A stretch of DNA of 16,346 bases from Pseudomonadota bacterium (GTDB lineage Bacteria; Pseudomonadota; Alphaproteobacteria; Reyranellales; Reyranellaceae), in NCBI GenBank assembly GCA_023436825.1, contig JAEZHS010000301.1, positions 1 through 16,346 of the forward strand, in the 5' to 3' direction. The translations under genes and the position numbers were made by a program. Below the pieces are notes generated by a model. The model saw only the letters and a list, made by a program, of their open reading frames with translations, was not told the origin of the DNA and did not search any database. Positions 1 to 5,517 of this stretch are shown in pieces. How positions within the stretch are numbered: the first letter of the stretch is position 1; every line of letters starts with the position of its first letter.

Positions 1-606
1 GGGCTGGCATGGACCGAGGTCGGCGGCGAGTTGCTGCAGGTCGAAGCCGTGCTGGTGCCCGGCCGCGGCCGCGTCACCGTCACCGGCAAGCTGGGCGACG
101 TGATGCAGGAGTCGGTGCAGGCGGCCAACGCCTATGTCCGCTCGCGCGCCAACTCCTTCGGCATCAAGCCGGTGATGTTCGAGAAGCGCGACATTCACGT
201 CCACGTGCCCGAGGGCGCCACGCCCAAGGACGGCCCGTCGGCGGGTGTCGCGATGATAACCTCGATCGTCTCGGCGCTGACCGGTGTGGCGGTGCGCAAG
301 GAAGTCGCCATGACCGGCGAGATCAGCCTGCGCGGCCGGGTCCTGCCGATCGGCGGCCTCAAGGAGAAGCTGCTGGCGGCGTTGCGCGGCGGTCTCAAGA
401 CCGTGCTCATCCCCAAGGAGAATGAGCGCGATCTGCCGGAGATCCCGGACAACGTGAAGAAGGGCCTGGAGATCGTGCCGGTCTCGACGGTCGACGAGGT
501 GCTGGCCCGCGCGCTGGTCAAGCCGCTGGTCGCCATCGAATGGCCGAACGACCTCGACGTCCCGGCCGCCAAGCCGGCCGAGGGTGCCGAAGTCCGCGCC
601 CACTGA
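1..606 (+). CDS. lon: Lon ATP-dependent protease, C-terminal part (5' end outside window)
   Basis: Lon is a cytoplasmic ATP-dependent serine protease that degrades misfolded and short-lived regulatory proteins. Only the last 201 codons are here, open from base 1 in frame 1 and beginning [10 protein letters not shown], the conserved entry to the P-domain. The Ser-Lys catalytic dyad is visible: Ser80 of this fragment in PKDGPSAG, and Lys123 as the second lysine of GGLKEK. Their 43-residue spacing equals that of Ser679 and Lys722 in E. coli Lon. The AAA+ ATPase and N-terminal substrate domains must lie upstream. The end is a typical Lon tail ([15 protein letters not shown], residues 147-161) plus a short Pro/Ala/Glu-rich extension. 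The stop is TGA at 604-606, followed by a strong terminator. Lon next to hupB is a common alphaproteobacterial order. The identification is very secure; the gene is cut by the window edge, not truncated biologically. Confidence 0.98.
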   Translation, partial: GLAWTEVGGELLQVEAVLVPGRGRVTVTGKLGDVMQESVQAANAYVRSRANSFGIKPVMFEKRDIHVHVPEGATPKDGPSAGVAMITSIVSALTGVAVRKEVAMTGEISLRGRVLPIGGLKEKLLAALRGGLKTVLIPKENERDLPEIPDNVKKGLEIVPVSTVDEVLARALVKPLVAIEWPNDLDVPAAKPAEGAEVRAH

Positions 607-631
607 CGTTCAACACCCACGGGAGTTGAGG

Positions 632-666
632 CGAAGCCCCGGAGCAATCCGGGGCTTCGTCGTTTT
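632..666 (+). terminator. Rho-independent terminator after lon
   Basis: A perfect 12-bp stem (CGAAGCCCCGGA at 632-643 pairing with 648-659) is closed by a GCAA tetraloop of the stable GNRA class. A short T-rich tail follows (TCGTCGTTTT, last T at 666). It starts 25 bases after the lon stop codon and should separate lon from hupB transcription. Confidence 0.9.
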
Positions 667-676
667 GGTTCAAGCT

Positions 677-706
677 CTTGCGGACCGCACGCGTCCCCGC
701 GCGCTC
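677..706 (+). repeat. GC-rich element, copy A of two
   Basis: The stretch beginning CTTGCGGACCGCACGCGTC resembles the stretch at 1641-1669, beginning CTTTCGGACCACGCGCGTCT. By eye, roughly four fifths of positions agree if a few single-base gaps are allowed. Both copies are intergenic and lie upstream of a hupB or tRNA transcription unit. The function is unknown; it may be a small dispersed repeat or coincidental GC-rich similarity. Confidence 0.35.
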
Positions 707-710
707 CGAC

Positions 711-764
711 GCGCATGTAATGCGCTCAGGGGCGCGGTCCGGAAGGCCATGAGCCGGCCTTTCC
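711..764 (+). other. Two hairpins upstream of the hupB promoter
   Basis: GCGCAT/ATGCGC at 711-716 and 720-725 forms a perfect 6-bp stem with a 3-base loop. A second stem pairs AAGGCC (743-748) with GGCCTT (756-761), and can be extended by GG/CC across one bulged T. No T-run follows either one, so neither looks like a classical terminator. They may be back-up stops for lon read-through, or DNA structure before the hupB promoter. Confidence 0.4.
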
Positions 765-818
765 TCGCTACCTATGCGGTTATAGACCGGTGCTTCATAC
801 AAAATATGGTATTCAACG

Positions 819-846
819 TTGACGCCCTTTTCGGCGCCTTTACACT
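819..846 (+). promoter_or_regulatory. Sigma70-type promoter for hupB
   Basis: A -35 box TTGACG (819-824) is separated by 16 bases from a -10 box TACACT (841-846, four of six consensus positions). Transcription would start near 853, giving a leader of about 33 bases with a GGGGG ribosome site (874-878) before the GTG start at 886. It lies downstream of the lon terminator, as expected for an independent hupB unit. Confidence 0.7.
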
Positions 847-885
847 GCAGCCCTCGCCGCCAGCCGGATCATTGGGGGTCTGCCT

Positions 886-1158
886 GTGAACAAGCACGAT
901 TTGATTGCCGCCGTTGCCGCTTCGACCAACCTGTCCAAGACCGACGCAGCCGGGGCGATCGAAGCGATGCTGACGGTGATCACCAAATCCTTGAAGAAAA
1001 AGGAAAAGGTCCTGTTGGTCGGCTTCGGCACCTTCCAGGTCTCCAAGCGCAAGGCCGCCGAAGGCCGCAATCCCCAGACCGGCGAGAAGATCAAGATTCC
1101 GGCCGCCAACGTCCCGCGCTTCAAGGCCTCCAAGCAGCTCAAGGACGCGATCAACTAG
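886..1158 (+). CDS. hupB: HU-type nucleoid DNA-binding protein
   Basis: The product is a 90-residue HU protein, the usual length for this family. HU works as a dimer that binds and bends DNA without strong sequence preference, compacting the nucleoid and assisting replication, recombination and transcription. The N-terminal helical dimerisation half (1-42) is followed by the family signature GFGTF (46-50). The DNA-binding beta arm (about 53-78) contains GRNPQTGEKIKI, with the intercalating proline at residue 63. The basic C-terminal helix ends KQLKDAIN. Translation starts at GTG 886: it gives the canonical N-terminus MNKHDLI and has GGGGG seven bases upstream. There is no other good start in frame. 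The gene has its own promoter and is monocistronic as far as can be seen, with no T-rich terminator downstream. The symbol hupB is by analogy with lon-hupB loci; hup would do equally well. Confidence 0.96.
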   Translation: MNKHDLIAAVAASTNLSKTDAAGAIEAMLTVITKSLKKKEKVLLVGFGTFQVSKRKAAEGRNPQTGEKIKIPAANVPRFKASKQLKDAIN

Positions 1159-1233
1159 ACTAGGTTGAAAGCACTGCTGGCATTCGAGGGCGGCGGCACA
1201 AGCAGTGGCGTCGTCATTCGTTCGACCCGCCAG

Positions 1234-1249
1234 CCGTAGCCCTCTACGG
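1234..1249 (+). other. Perfect 6-bp hairpin downstream of hupB
   Basis: CCGTAG (1234-1239) and CTACGG (1244-1249) are exact complements around a CCCT loop, 76 bases after the hupB stop. No T-run follows; the downstream bases are GCCCAAAAAG. It may protect or define the 3' end of the hupB message, but it is not a standard intrinsic terminator on either strand. Confidence 0.4.
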
Positions 1250-1295
1250 AGCCCAAAAAGTCGCGAAAACGAAACTGGCGATCCGACCACAGTTC

Positions 1296-1324
1296 TTGAC
1301 GAATGTGAACTGAGGTTATATTAT
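1296..1324 (+). promoter_or_regulatory. Strong promoter-like sequence without an obvious gene
   Basis: TTGACG (1296-1301), a 17-base spacer and TATTAT (1319-1324) match the sigma70 consensus at five of six positions in each box with ideal spacing. Transcription would begin near 1332. No start codon with a sensible reading frame follows. The transcript would be a non-coding RNA or a leader of about 357 bases in front of tRNA-Val. A chance match is possible in this less GC-rich stretch. Confidence 0.5.
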
Positions 1325-1458
1325 CGGATCGTTGCGTTGCTTCCGGCGTTCCCGCTCTTTGCATCGTTGATCCGAGATCAAAAAGGCTGCGCCAGACACC
1401 GCGCACGCCGCCCAGTCGCTTGGATCCGGACGGGCAGGGTCGGGGCCAGAGCGAGTCT

Positions 1459-1526
1459 GTCAGACCCGAGCGGAGCGAAGGGCCTTTAAGCTACCGGAAA
1501 GGTCCCTCGCTGGCGCTCGGGATGAC
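1459..1526. repeat. Imperfect inverted repeat (dispersed intergenic palindrome type)
   Basis: The left arm 1459-1485 (core CCCGAGCGGAGCGAAGGGCC) and right arm 1500-1526 (reverse complement core CCCGAGCGCCAGCGAGGGAC) are near-complementary over about 27 bases around a 14-base loop. GTC begins the left arm and GAC ends the right arm. The core resembles the GTCATCCCGAGCG...AGCGAGGGA motif that I recall as a frequent intergenic repeat in alphaproteobacterial genomes. No T-run follows, so a plain terminator is unlikely. Confidence 0.65.
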
Positions 1527-1596
1527 AACGAGGCTGTAGCGTCTCGGACTCAGCCCCAACCGATAGCGGTACACTCCAGTGAGGACCACTAGGCTG

Positions 1597-1614
1597 GGAA
1601 AGGGCGGAAAGGGC
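1597..1614 (+). repeat. Tandem duplication of a 9-base unit
   Basis: GGAAAGGGC occurs twice back to back (1597-1605 and 1606-1614). It is a short perfect tandem repeat in the gene-free region before tRNA-Val. Nothing further can be said of its role. Confidence 0.6.
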
Positions 1615-1640
1615 GCGAACATCTCGCTGCGTGACTAATC

Positions 1641-1669
1641 CTTTCGGACCACGCGCGTCTCCCGCGCTC
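1641..1669 (+). repeat. GC-rich element, copy B of two
   Basis: This stretch resembles 677-706 (see copy A). It ends 19 bases before tRNA-Val, so it could belong to the tRNA upstream region. No clear -35/-10 pair for tRNA-Val could be read here. Confidence 0.35.
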
Positions 1670-1688
1670 ATGTGCTAAAAGCGCCGCC

Positions 1689-1763
1689 GGGCGATTAGCT
1701 CAGCGGTAGAGCATTCCCTTTACACGGGACAGGTCGGCGGTTCGATCCCGTCATCGCCCACCA
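1689..1763 (+). tRNA. tRNA-Val (anticodon UAC)
   Basis: A full cloverleaf can be drawn. The acceptor GGGCGAT (1689-1695) pairs perfectly with ATCGCCC (1753-1759). The D-stem GCTC/GAGC is at 1698-1701 and 1709-1712. The anticodon loop TTTACAC (1719-1725) carries TAC at 1721-1723, read as valine. The T-arm GGCGG-TTCGATC-CCGTC covers 1736-1752, the discriminator is A1760, and CCA is encoded at 1761-1763. The outermost pair of the anticodon stem (T1714/C1730) is a mismatch. Its promoter is unclear; the nearest good one is at 1296-1324. Confidence 0.97.
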
Positions 1764-1769
1764 GCCTAC

Positions 1770-1784
1770 GCTCGCAAAGCGAGC
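1770..1784 (+). other. Hairpin just after tRNA-Val
   Basis: GCTCGC (1770-1775) and GCGAGC (1779-1784) form a perfect 6-bp stem with an AAA loop, seven bases after the encoded CCA. An alternative stem pairs CGAGC (1780-1784) with GCTCG (1794-1798). No T-run follows. It may aid tRNA 3' processing, or be the 5' flank of the decayed GIY-YIG gene that begins at 1803. Confidence 0.5.
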
Positions 1785-1802
1785 CGGGCTGCCGCTCGGC
1801 GC

Positions 1803-1976
1803 ATGACCTACGTCCATATCCTTCGAAGCTTCCAAAAACCCGATCGATATTACGTTGGAGTCACAGCTGATCTGCGCGTGAGGTGCCAAGCACAACGCCG
1901 GTGATCTCTCGCACACGGCAAAGTACGGTACCTCAAATCGGCCTCTGGCAGGGCATTTGCCAAGAAGCGGCTCTAA
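1803..1976 (+). pseudogene. Decayed GIY-YIG nuclease domain gene
   Basis: GIY-YIG proteins of this small class (about 80-95 residues) are predicted single-domain endonucleases. Three pieces of one are readable here in two frames. From ATG 1803 the frame gives MTYVHILRS and RYYVGVTADLRVR, the two motif strands and the conserved arginine region, then runs into TGA at 1902. Shifting at about 1887-1890 gives HNAGDLSHTAKY (1891-1926). Back in the first frame come RYLKSASGRAFAKKRL and TAA (1926-1976), the family's usual C-terminus. So there is one frameshift, apparently of two missing bases. There is also an internal deletion of roughly 25 codons between the TAKY and YLKS blocks. That deletion removes the segment with the conserved metal-binding glutamate, so the product would be inactive. 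Such genes often sit beside tRNA genes in alphaproteobacteria, and this one begins 40 bases after tRNA-Val. The family call rests on motif memory, not a search. Confidence 0.82.
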
Positions 1977-2065
1977 CGGCGACCGAAGTTTCGCTCCTCG
2001 CCTGCGATGCGCAGAAAGCGTCGATATTTCCGGCACTTACGCACGCCTTCGCGATTGCGGTATGC

Positions 2066-2092
2066 TTGACACTATATAGGGTGTCCTATATC
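2066..2092 (+). promoter_or_regulatory. Promoter for tRNA-Asp (and possibly the nuo operon)
   Basis: A perfect -35 box TTGACA (2066-2071) is followed by a TATATC -10 candidate (2087-2092) at a tight 15-base spacing; TATCTC (2089-2094) would give 17. Transcription would start near 2099-2101, some 16-18 bases before the mature tRNA-Asp. The spacer contains GACAC (2068-2072) and its complement GTGTC (2081-2085). This is the only good promoter between the pseudogene and nuoA. Confidence 0.68.
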
Positions 2093-2116
2093 TCTCGCGC
2101 GCCGTTGGGGACTTAC

Positions 2117-2190
<74 letters not shown>

Positions 2191-2193
<3 letters not shown>

Positions 2194-2224
2194 GCCCCAA
2201 CGCTGGCAGCCCGAACGGGCGCCA
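2191..2224 (+). other. Structured tRNA-Asp/nuoA junction
   Basis: GCCC-GAAC-GGGC (2209-2220) forms a small hairpin, and CCAGC (2191-2195, partly the tRNA 3' end) can pair with GCTGG (2202-2206). An alternative pairs TGGC (2204-2207) with GCCA (2221-2224). No T-run follows, so transcription probably continues into nuoA. The structure could separate the tRNA from the message after processing. Confidence 0.35.
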
Positions 2225-2243
2225 CACGCAGCGAGGGGTGGCG

Positions 2244-2609
2244 ATGGAAGATCTTCTCAGGGAATACCTGCCAATCCTGATCTTCCTCGGCCTCGCCCTG
2301 GCCATCTGTTGTGCCGCGGTCGGCGGTTCCTACCTTCTCGCCCGCCAGAACCCGAACTCGGAGAAGCTGTCGCCCTTCGAATGCGGTTTCGCCCCCTTCG
2401 ACGACGCTCGTGGCCAGTTCGATGTCCGCTTCTATCTGGTTGCCATCCTTTTCATCATTTTCGACCTTGAGGTCGCGTTCCTTTTTCCGTGGGCTGTGGC
2501 GTTAGGTGACATAGGCCTGTTCGGCTTCTGGTCGATGATGCTGTTCCTGGCCGTGCTCACGGTCGGATTCATCTACGAATGGCGTAAGGGAGCATTGGAA
2601 TGGGAGTGA
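2244..2609 (+). CDS. nuoA: NADH-quinone oxidoreductase subunit A
   Basis: NuoA (ND3 homologue) is a small membrane subunit at the junction of the hydrophilic and membrane arms of complex I. The product is 121 residues, normal for the family, with three predicted membrane helices (about 8-32, 62-84, 91-113). The long loop between the first two carries the hallmark SPFECGF (43-49), whose Cys47 corresponds to the cysteine exposed in the deactive state of mitochondrial ND3. The second helix holds the conserved acidic [11 protein letters not shown] (73-83). I chose ATG 2244 because AGGGG (2234-2238) lies five bases upstream. GTG 2238, two codons earlier, would overlap that site. It is the first gene of the nuo operon, and its end overlaps nuoB by ten bases. 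Confidence 0.96.
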   Translation: MEDLLREYLPILIFLGLALAICCAAVGGSYLLARQNPNSEKLSPFECGFAPFDDARGQFDVRFYLVAILFIIFDLEVAFLFPWAVALGDIGLFGFWSMMLFLAVLTVGFIYEWRKGALEWE

Positions 2610-3133
2610 TCACCCCAGCCAAGACCAACCCCGCCGCCGAGGCGGCGCTGTCGCGCGCTCTGAACGACGAGCTCGCTGACAAGGGCTTCGTCGTGGCCCA
2701 GCTCGACAAGCTGATCACCTGGGCGCGCACCGGCTCGATGTGGGGCCTGACCTTCGGTCTGGCCTGCTGCGGCGTCGAGATGATCCATTGCTGGATGAGC
2801 CGCTACGACCTCGACCGCTTCGGCTTCGCGCCGATGCCGAGCCCGCGTTCGGCCGACGTCATGATCGTGGCCGGCACGCTCACCAACAAGATGGCGCCGG
2901 CCCTGCGCAAGGTCTACGACCAGATGGCCGAGCCGCGCTACGTCATCTCCATGGGCTCCTGCGCCAACGGCGGCGGCTACTACCACTACAGCTACTCCGT
3001 CGTGCGCGGCTGCGACCGCATCGTGCCGGTCGATATCTACGTGCCGGGCTGTCCGCCCACCGCCGAGGCGCTGCTCTACGGCGTCCTGCAGCTCCAGAAG
3101 AAGGTCCGCCGGACTGGGACGATCATCCGGTGA
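2600..3133 (+). CDS. nuoB: NADH-quinone oxidoreductase subunit B (cluster N2 subunit)
   Basis: NuoB (PSST/NDUFS7 homologue) holds the terminal [4Fe-4S] cluster N2, which passes electrons to ubiquinone. The product is 177 residues. The four N2 ligands are present: tandem Cys56-Cys57 in LACCGVEM, Cys121 in GSCANGGG and Cys151 in VPGCPP. The second half is nearly mitochondrial in sequence. The quinone-side loop is unusual: [15 protein letters not shown] (74-88) has Met79 where E. coli, Thermus and human proteins have the arginine of RASPRQ, and Ser follows SPR in place of Gln. The preceding [10 protein letters not shown] carries an extra Cys64 and Trp65. ATG 2600 lies inside the end of nuoA (ten-base overlap), so translation is probably coupled. 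The stop TGA overlaps the nuoC start. Confidence 0.97.
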   Translation: MGVITPAKTNPAAEAALSRALNDELADKGFVVAQLDKLITWARTGSMWGLTFGLACCGVEMIHCWMSRYDLDRFGFAPMPSPRSADVMIVAGTLTNKMAPALRKVYDQMAEPRYVISMGSCANGGGYYHYSYSVVRGCDRIVPVDIYVPGCPPTAEALLYGVLQLQKKVRRTGTIIR

Positions 3134-3732
3134 GCGAGCCGCTTCAAGAACTCGGCGACTACATCGCGAAGGCGAACGAGCACGCCGTGCTGGCGTCCTA
3201 CGTGCGTCTGGGTGAGCTGATGATCGACGCCAGGCCGGAAGGCCTGATCGCGCTGCTCACCTTCCTGCGCGACGATTCGCGCTGCCTGTTCAAGCAACTC
3301 GTGGACGTCTGCGGCGTCGATTGGCCGGAGCGCGAGAAGCGCTTCGACGTCGTCTACAATCTGCTCAGCCTCAAGAACAACCAGCGCATCCGCGTGAAGG
3401 TCGCGACCGACGAGACGACACCCGTGCCGTCGGCCGCGTCGGTGTTCAGCTCGGCCGGCTGGTTCGAGCGCGAGACCTACGATCTCTACGGCGTGTGGTT
3501 CGCCGACCATCCCGACCTGCGCCGTATCCTCACCGACTACGGTTTCGAGGGCCATCCGCTGCGCAAGGACTTCCCGCTGACCGGATTCGTCGAGGTGCGC
3601 TGGGACGACCTGCAGAAGCGCGTCATCTACGAGCCGGTGAAGCTGCAGCAGGAATTCCGTCGTTTCGACTTCCTCAGTCCCTGGGAAGGCGCGCATCAGG
3701 TGTTGCCCGGGGACGAGAAGGCAAAGAGTTAG
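3130..3732 (+). CDS. nuoC: NADH-quinone oxidoreductase subunit C
   Basis: NuoC (30-kDa/NDUFS3 homologue) is a hydrophilic, cofactor-free subunit that packs against NuoD in the connecting module of complex I. The product is 200 residues, as expected for an unfused alphaproteobacterial NuoC; in E. coli it is fused to NuoD. The family signature is clear near 115-155: [12 protein letters not shown], then [20 protein letters not shown] and DFPLTG. The start is GTG 3130, which overlaps the nuoB stop as GTGA and gives the N-terminus [12 protein letters not shown]. The reading frame is open far upstream through nuoB, but any earlier start would lie inside nuoB. The ribosome site is weak (GGGA at 3116-3119), which fits coupling to nuoB. 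nuoD follows after four bases. Confidence 0.96.
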   Translation: MSEPLQELGDYIAKANEHAVLASYVRLGELMIDARPEGLIALLTFLRDDSRCLFKQLVDVCGVDWPEREKRFDVVYNLLSLKNNQRIRVKVATDETTPVPSAASVFSSAGWFERETYDLYGVWFADHPDLRRILTDYGFEGHPLRKDFPLTGFVEVRWDDLQKRVIYEPVKLQQEFRRFDFLSPWEGAHQVLPGDEKAKS

Positions 3733-3736
3733 CGTC

Positions 3737-4921
3737 ATGTCCGACGTCGAGATCAAAACGCTGACGATGAATTTCGGGCCGCAGCATCCGGCGGCTCACG
3801 GCGTGCTTCGCCTCGTCGTCGAGATGGACGGCGAGATCGTCGAGCGCTGCGATCCGCACATCGGGCTGCTGCACCGCGGCACCGAGAAGCTGATCGAATA
3901 CAAGAGCTACCTGCAGGCGGTGCCTTACTTCGACCGGCTCGACTACGTCTCGCCGATGAACCAGGAACACGCCTACGCACTCGCCGTCGAGAAGCTGCTG
4001 GGGATCACCGTACCGGAGCGCGGCCAGTACATCCGCGTGCTGTTCTCCGAGATCACGCGCATCCTCAATCACCTGCTGAACGTCACGACCTTCGCCATGG
4101 ACGTCGGCGCGCTCACCCCGCCGCTGTGGGGCTTCGAGCAGCGCGAGCTGCTGATGGAGTACTACGAGGGCGTCAGCGGTTCACGTATGCACGCGGCGTA
4201 CTTCCGGCCCGGCGGCGTCCACCAGGACCTGCCTGACGGCATGCTCGATTCGATGGATGCGTGGATCAAGCAGTTTTATCCTTTCATGAAGGACATCGAG
4301 AAGCTGCTGAACGACAACCGCATTTTCCGTCTGCGCACGGTCGATATCGGCGTCGTCAATCCGCAGCAGGCGCTCGACTGGGGCTTCTCGGGCCCGATGA
4401 TCCGGGCCTCGGGTCTGCCGTGGGACCTGCGCAAGTCGCAGCCCTACGACGTCTACGACCGCATGGATTTCGACATTCCGGTCGGCAAGACCGGGGACTG
4501 CTTCGCGCGCTACCTGGTGCGCCTCGAGGAGATGTACCAAAGCGCCCGCATCATGGAGCAGTGCGTCGCCGCGCTGCGTACCGTCACCGGCCCGGTGCGC
4601 ATCGACGACCGCAAGATCTCCCCGCCGCGCCGCGGCGAGATGAAGGGGTCCATGGAAGCCCTGATCCACCACTTCAAGCTCTACACCGAGGGCTACAAGG
4701 TGCCGGCAGGCGAGACCTACACCGCCGTTGAGGCGCCCAAGGGCGAGTTCGGCGTCTACCTGGTGTCCGACGGCACCAACAAGCCGTACCGCTGCAAGAT
4801 CCGCGCTCCCGGTTTCCCGCACCTCGCGGCGCTCGACATGATGACCAAGGGCCACCAGCTCGCCGACATGTCGGCGAATATCGGTTCGCTCGACATCGTG
4901 TTCGGCGAGATCGACCGCTAG
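3737..4921 (+). CDS. nuoD: NADH-quinone oxidoreductase subunit D (quinone site)
   Basis: NuoD (49-kDa/NDUFS2 homologue) is derived from the large subunit of NiFe hydrogenases and forms the ubiquinone pocket with NuoB. The product is 394 residues. The N-terminal [12 protein letters not shown] (14-25) carries His17 and His21. Tyr70 in DRLDYV sits at the spacing of the quinone-headgroup tyrosine of Thermus Nqo4 (His38/Tyr87) and the Yarrowia subunit (His95/Tyr144), so the quinone site is intact. The C-terminus ends with DIVFGEIDR, as in mitochondrial NDUFS2. The hydrogenase NiFe-ligating cysteines are lost, as in all complex I. ATG 3737 follows the nuoC stop by four bases. The stop TAG is part of the TAGGAGG ribosome site of nuoE. 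Confidence 0.98.
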   Translation: MSDVEIKTLTMNFGPQHPAAHGVLRLVVEMDGEIVERCDPHIGLLHRGTEKLIEYKSYLQAVPYFDRLDYVSPMNQEHAYALAVEKLLGITVPERGQYIRVLFSEITRILNHLLNVTTFAMDVGALTPPLWGFEQRELLMEYYEGVSGSRMHAAYFRPGGVHQDLPDGMLDSMDAWIKQFYPFMKDIEKLLNDNRIFRLRTVDIGVVNPQQALDWGFSGPMIRASGLPWDLRKSQPYDVYDRMDFDIPVGKTGDCFARYLVRLEEMYQSARIMEQCVAALRTVTGPVRIDDRKISPPRRGEMKGSMEALIHHFKLYTEGYKVPAGETYTAVEAPKGEFGVYLVSDGTNKPYRCKIRAPGFPHLAALDMMTKGHQLADMSANIGSLDIVFGEIDR

Positions 4922-4932
4922 GAGGCGATGGC

Positions 4933-5514
4933 ATGTCGATGATCACCGCCGATCCCAAGGATGTCCCGCACGTCGAGAAGTTCGAGTTCGATGCCGAGCA
5001 CCTGGCCAAGGCCAAGGAGCTGATCGCCAACTACCCGCCGGGCCGGCAGGCCAGCGCCGTGATCGGCGTGCTCGACCTGGCGCAGCGCCAGTTCGGTTGG
5101 CTGCCGCGCGTGGCGATGGACGAGGTGGCGAAGCTCCTCGATATGGCGCCGATCCGCGTTTACGAGATCGCGACCTTCTATACGATGTTCCAGCTCAAGC
5201 CGAAGGGTAAGTACCTGTTGCAGGTCTGCACCACGACGCCGTGCTGGCTGCGCGGCTCGGACGCCATCATGAAGGCCTGCGAGCATGCCGCCGACGGTGA
5301 GACCTTCTCGGTGCAGGAGGTCGAGTGCCTGGGCGCCTGCGTGAACGCGCCGGTCGTGCAGATCAACGACGACTTCTACGAAGACCTCGACGAGGCCTCG
5401 CTCAAGAAGGTGCTCGATGCCTTCAAGCGCGGCGAGGCGCCCAAGCCGGGGCCGCAGGTCGACCGCCAGACGTCGGCGCCTGAGGGCGGACCGACCACCT
5501 TGAGGAGCGAGTAG
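4933..5514 (+). CDS. nuoE: NADH-quinone oxidoreductase subunit E (cluster N1a)
   Basis: NuoE (24-kDa/NDUFV2 homologue) is a thioredoxin-fold subunit of the NADH-oxidising module and binds [2Fe-2S] cluster N1a beside FMN. The product is 193 residues. The four ligands are Cys99 and Cys104 in VCTTTPC and Cys132 and Cys136 in ECLGAC. The segment YEIATFYTMFQLKPKGKY (77-94) is typical. The last 25 residues (GEAPKPGPQVDRQTSAPEGG onward) form a low-complexity tail of a kind common in alphaproteobacterial NuoE. TAGGAGG at 4919-4925, overlapping the nuoD stop, lies seven bases before ATG 4933 and decides the start. ATG 4928 is closer but runs into a stop after four codons. ATG 4939, two codons inside, is possible but less well placed. 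Confidence 0.97.
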   Translation: MSMITADPKDVPHVEKFEFDAEHLAKAKELIANYPPGRQASAVIGVLDLAQRQFGWLPRVAMDEVAKLLDMAPIRVYEIATFYTMFQLKPKGKYLLQVCTTTPCWLRGSDAIMKACEHAADGETFSVQEVECLGACVNAPVVQINDDFYEDLDEASLKKVLDAFKRGEAPKPGPQVDRQTSAPEGGPTTLRSE

Positions 5515-5517
5515 GCG

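Larger units (their letters stand above)
1159..1688 (+). other. 530-base gene-free region between hupB and tRNA-Val
   Basis: I find no convincing coding sequence here. The open frames present (for example 1205-1489 on + and 1155-1406 on -) lack family resemblance and plausible ribosome sites, and the base composition is less GC-rich than the neighbouring genes. The region holds a 7-bp inverted repeat (1172-1178 with 1201-1207, 22-base loop), a hairpin at 1234-1249, a promoter-like pair at 1296-1324, an imperfect inverted repeat at 1459-1526, a tandem 9-mer at 1597-1614 and a GC-rich repeat copy at 1641-1669. A non-coding RNA or a long tRNA-Val leader is possible. Confidence 0.6.

Noticed and set aside
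1155..1489. Small frames 1155-1406 (-) and 1205-1489 (+) in the hupB/tRNA-Val interval
   Set aside because: There is no recognisable family, no good ribosome site and no codon bias like the neighbours. The plus frame begins upstream of the only promoter in the region.
1770..1784. Hairpin after tRNA-Val as an intrinsic terminator
   Set aside because: There is no T-run after the stem, so it was listed only as a structure.
1695..2036. Minus-strand 113-codon open frame over tRNA-Val and the GIY-YIG remnant
   Set aside because: Its end is the antisense of tRNA-Val (MTGSNRRPVPCKGNALPLS), a well-known kind of spurious protein, and the rest is antisense of the pseudogene.
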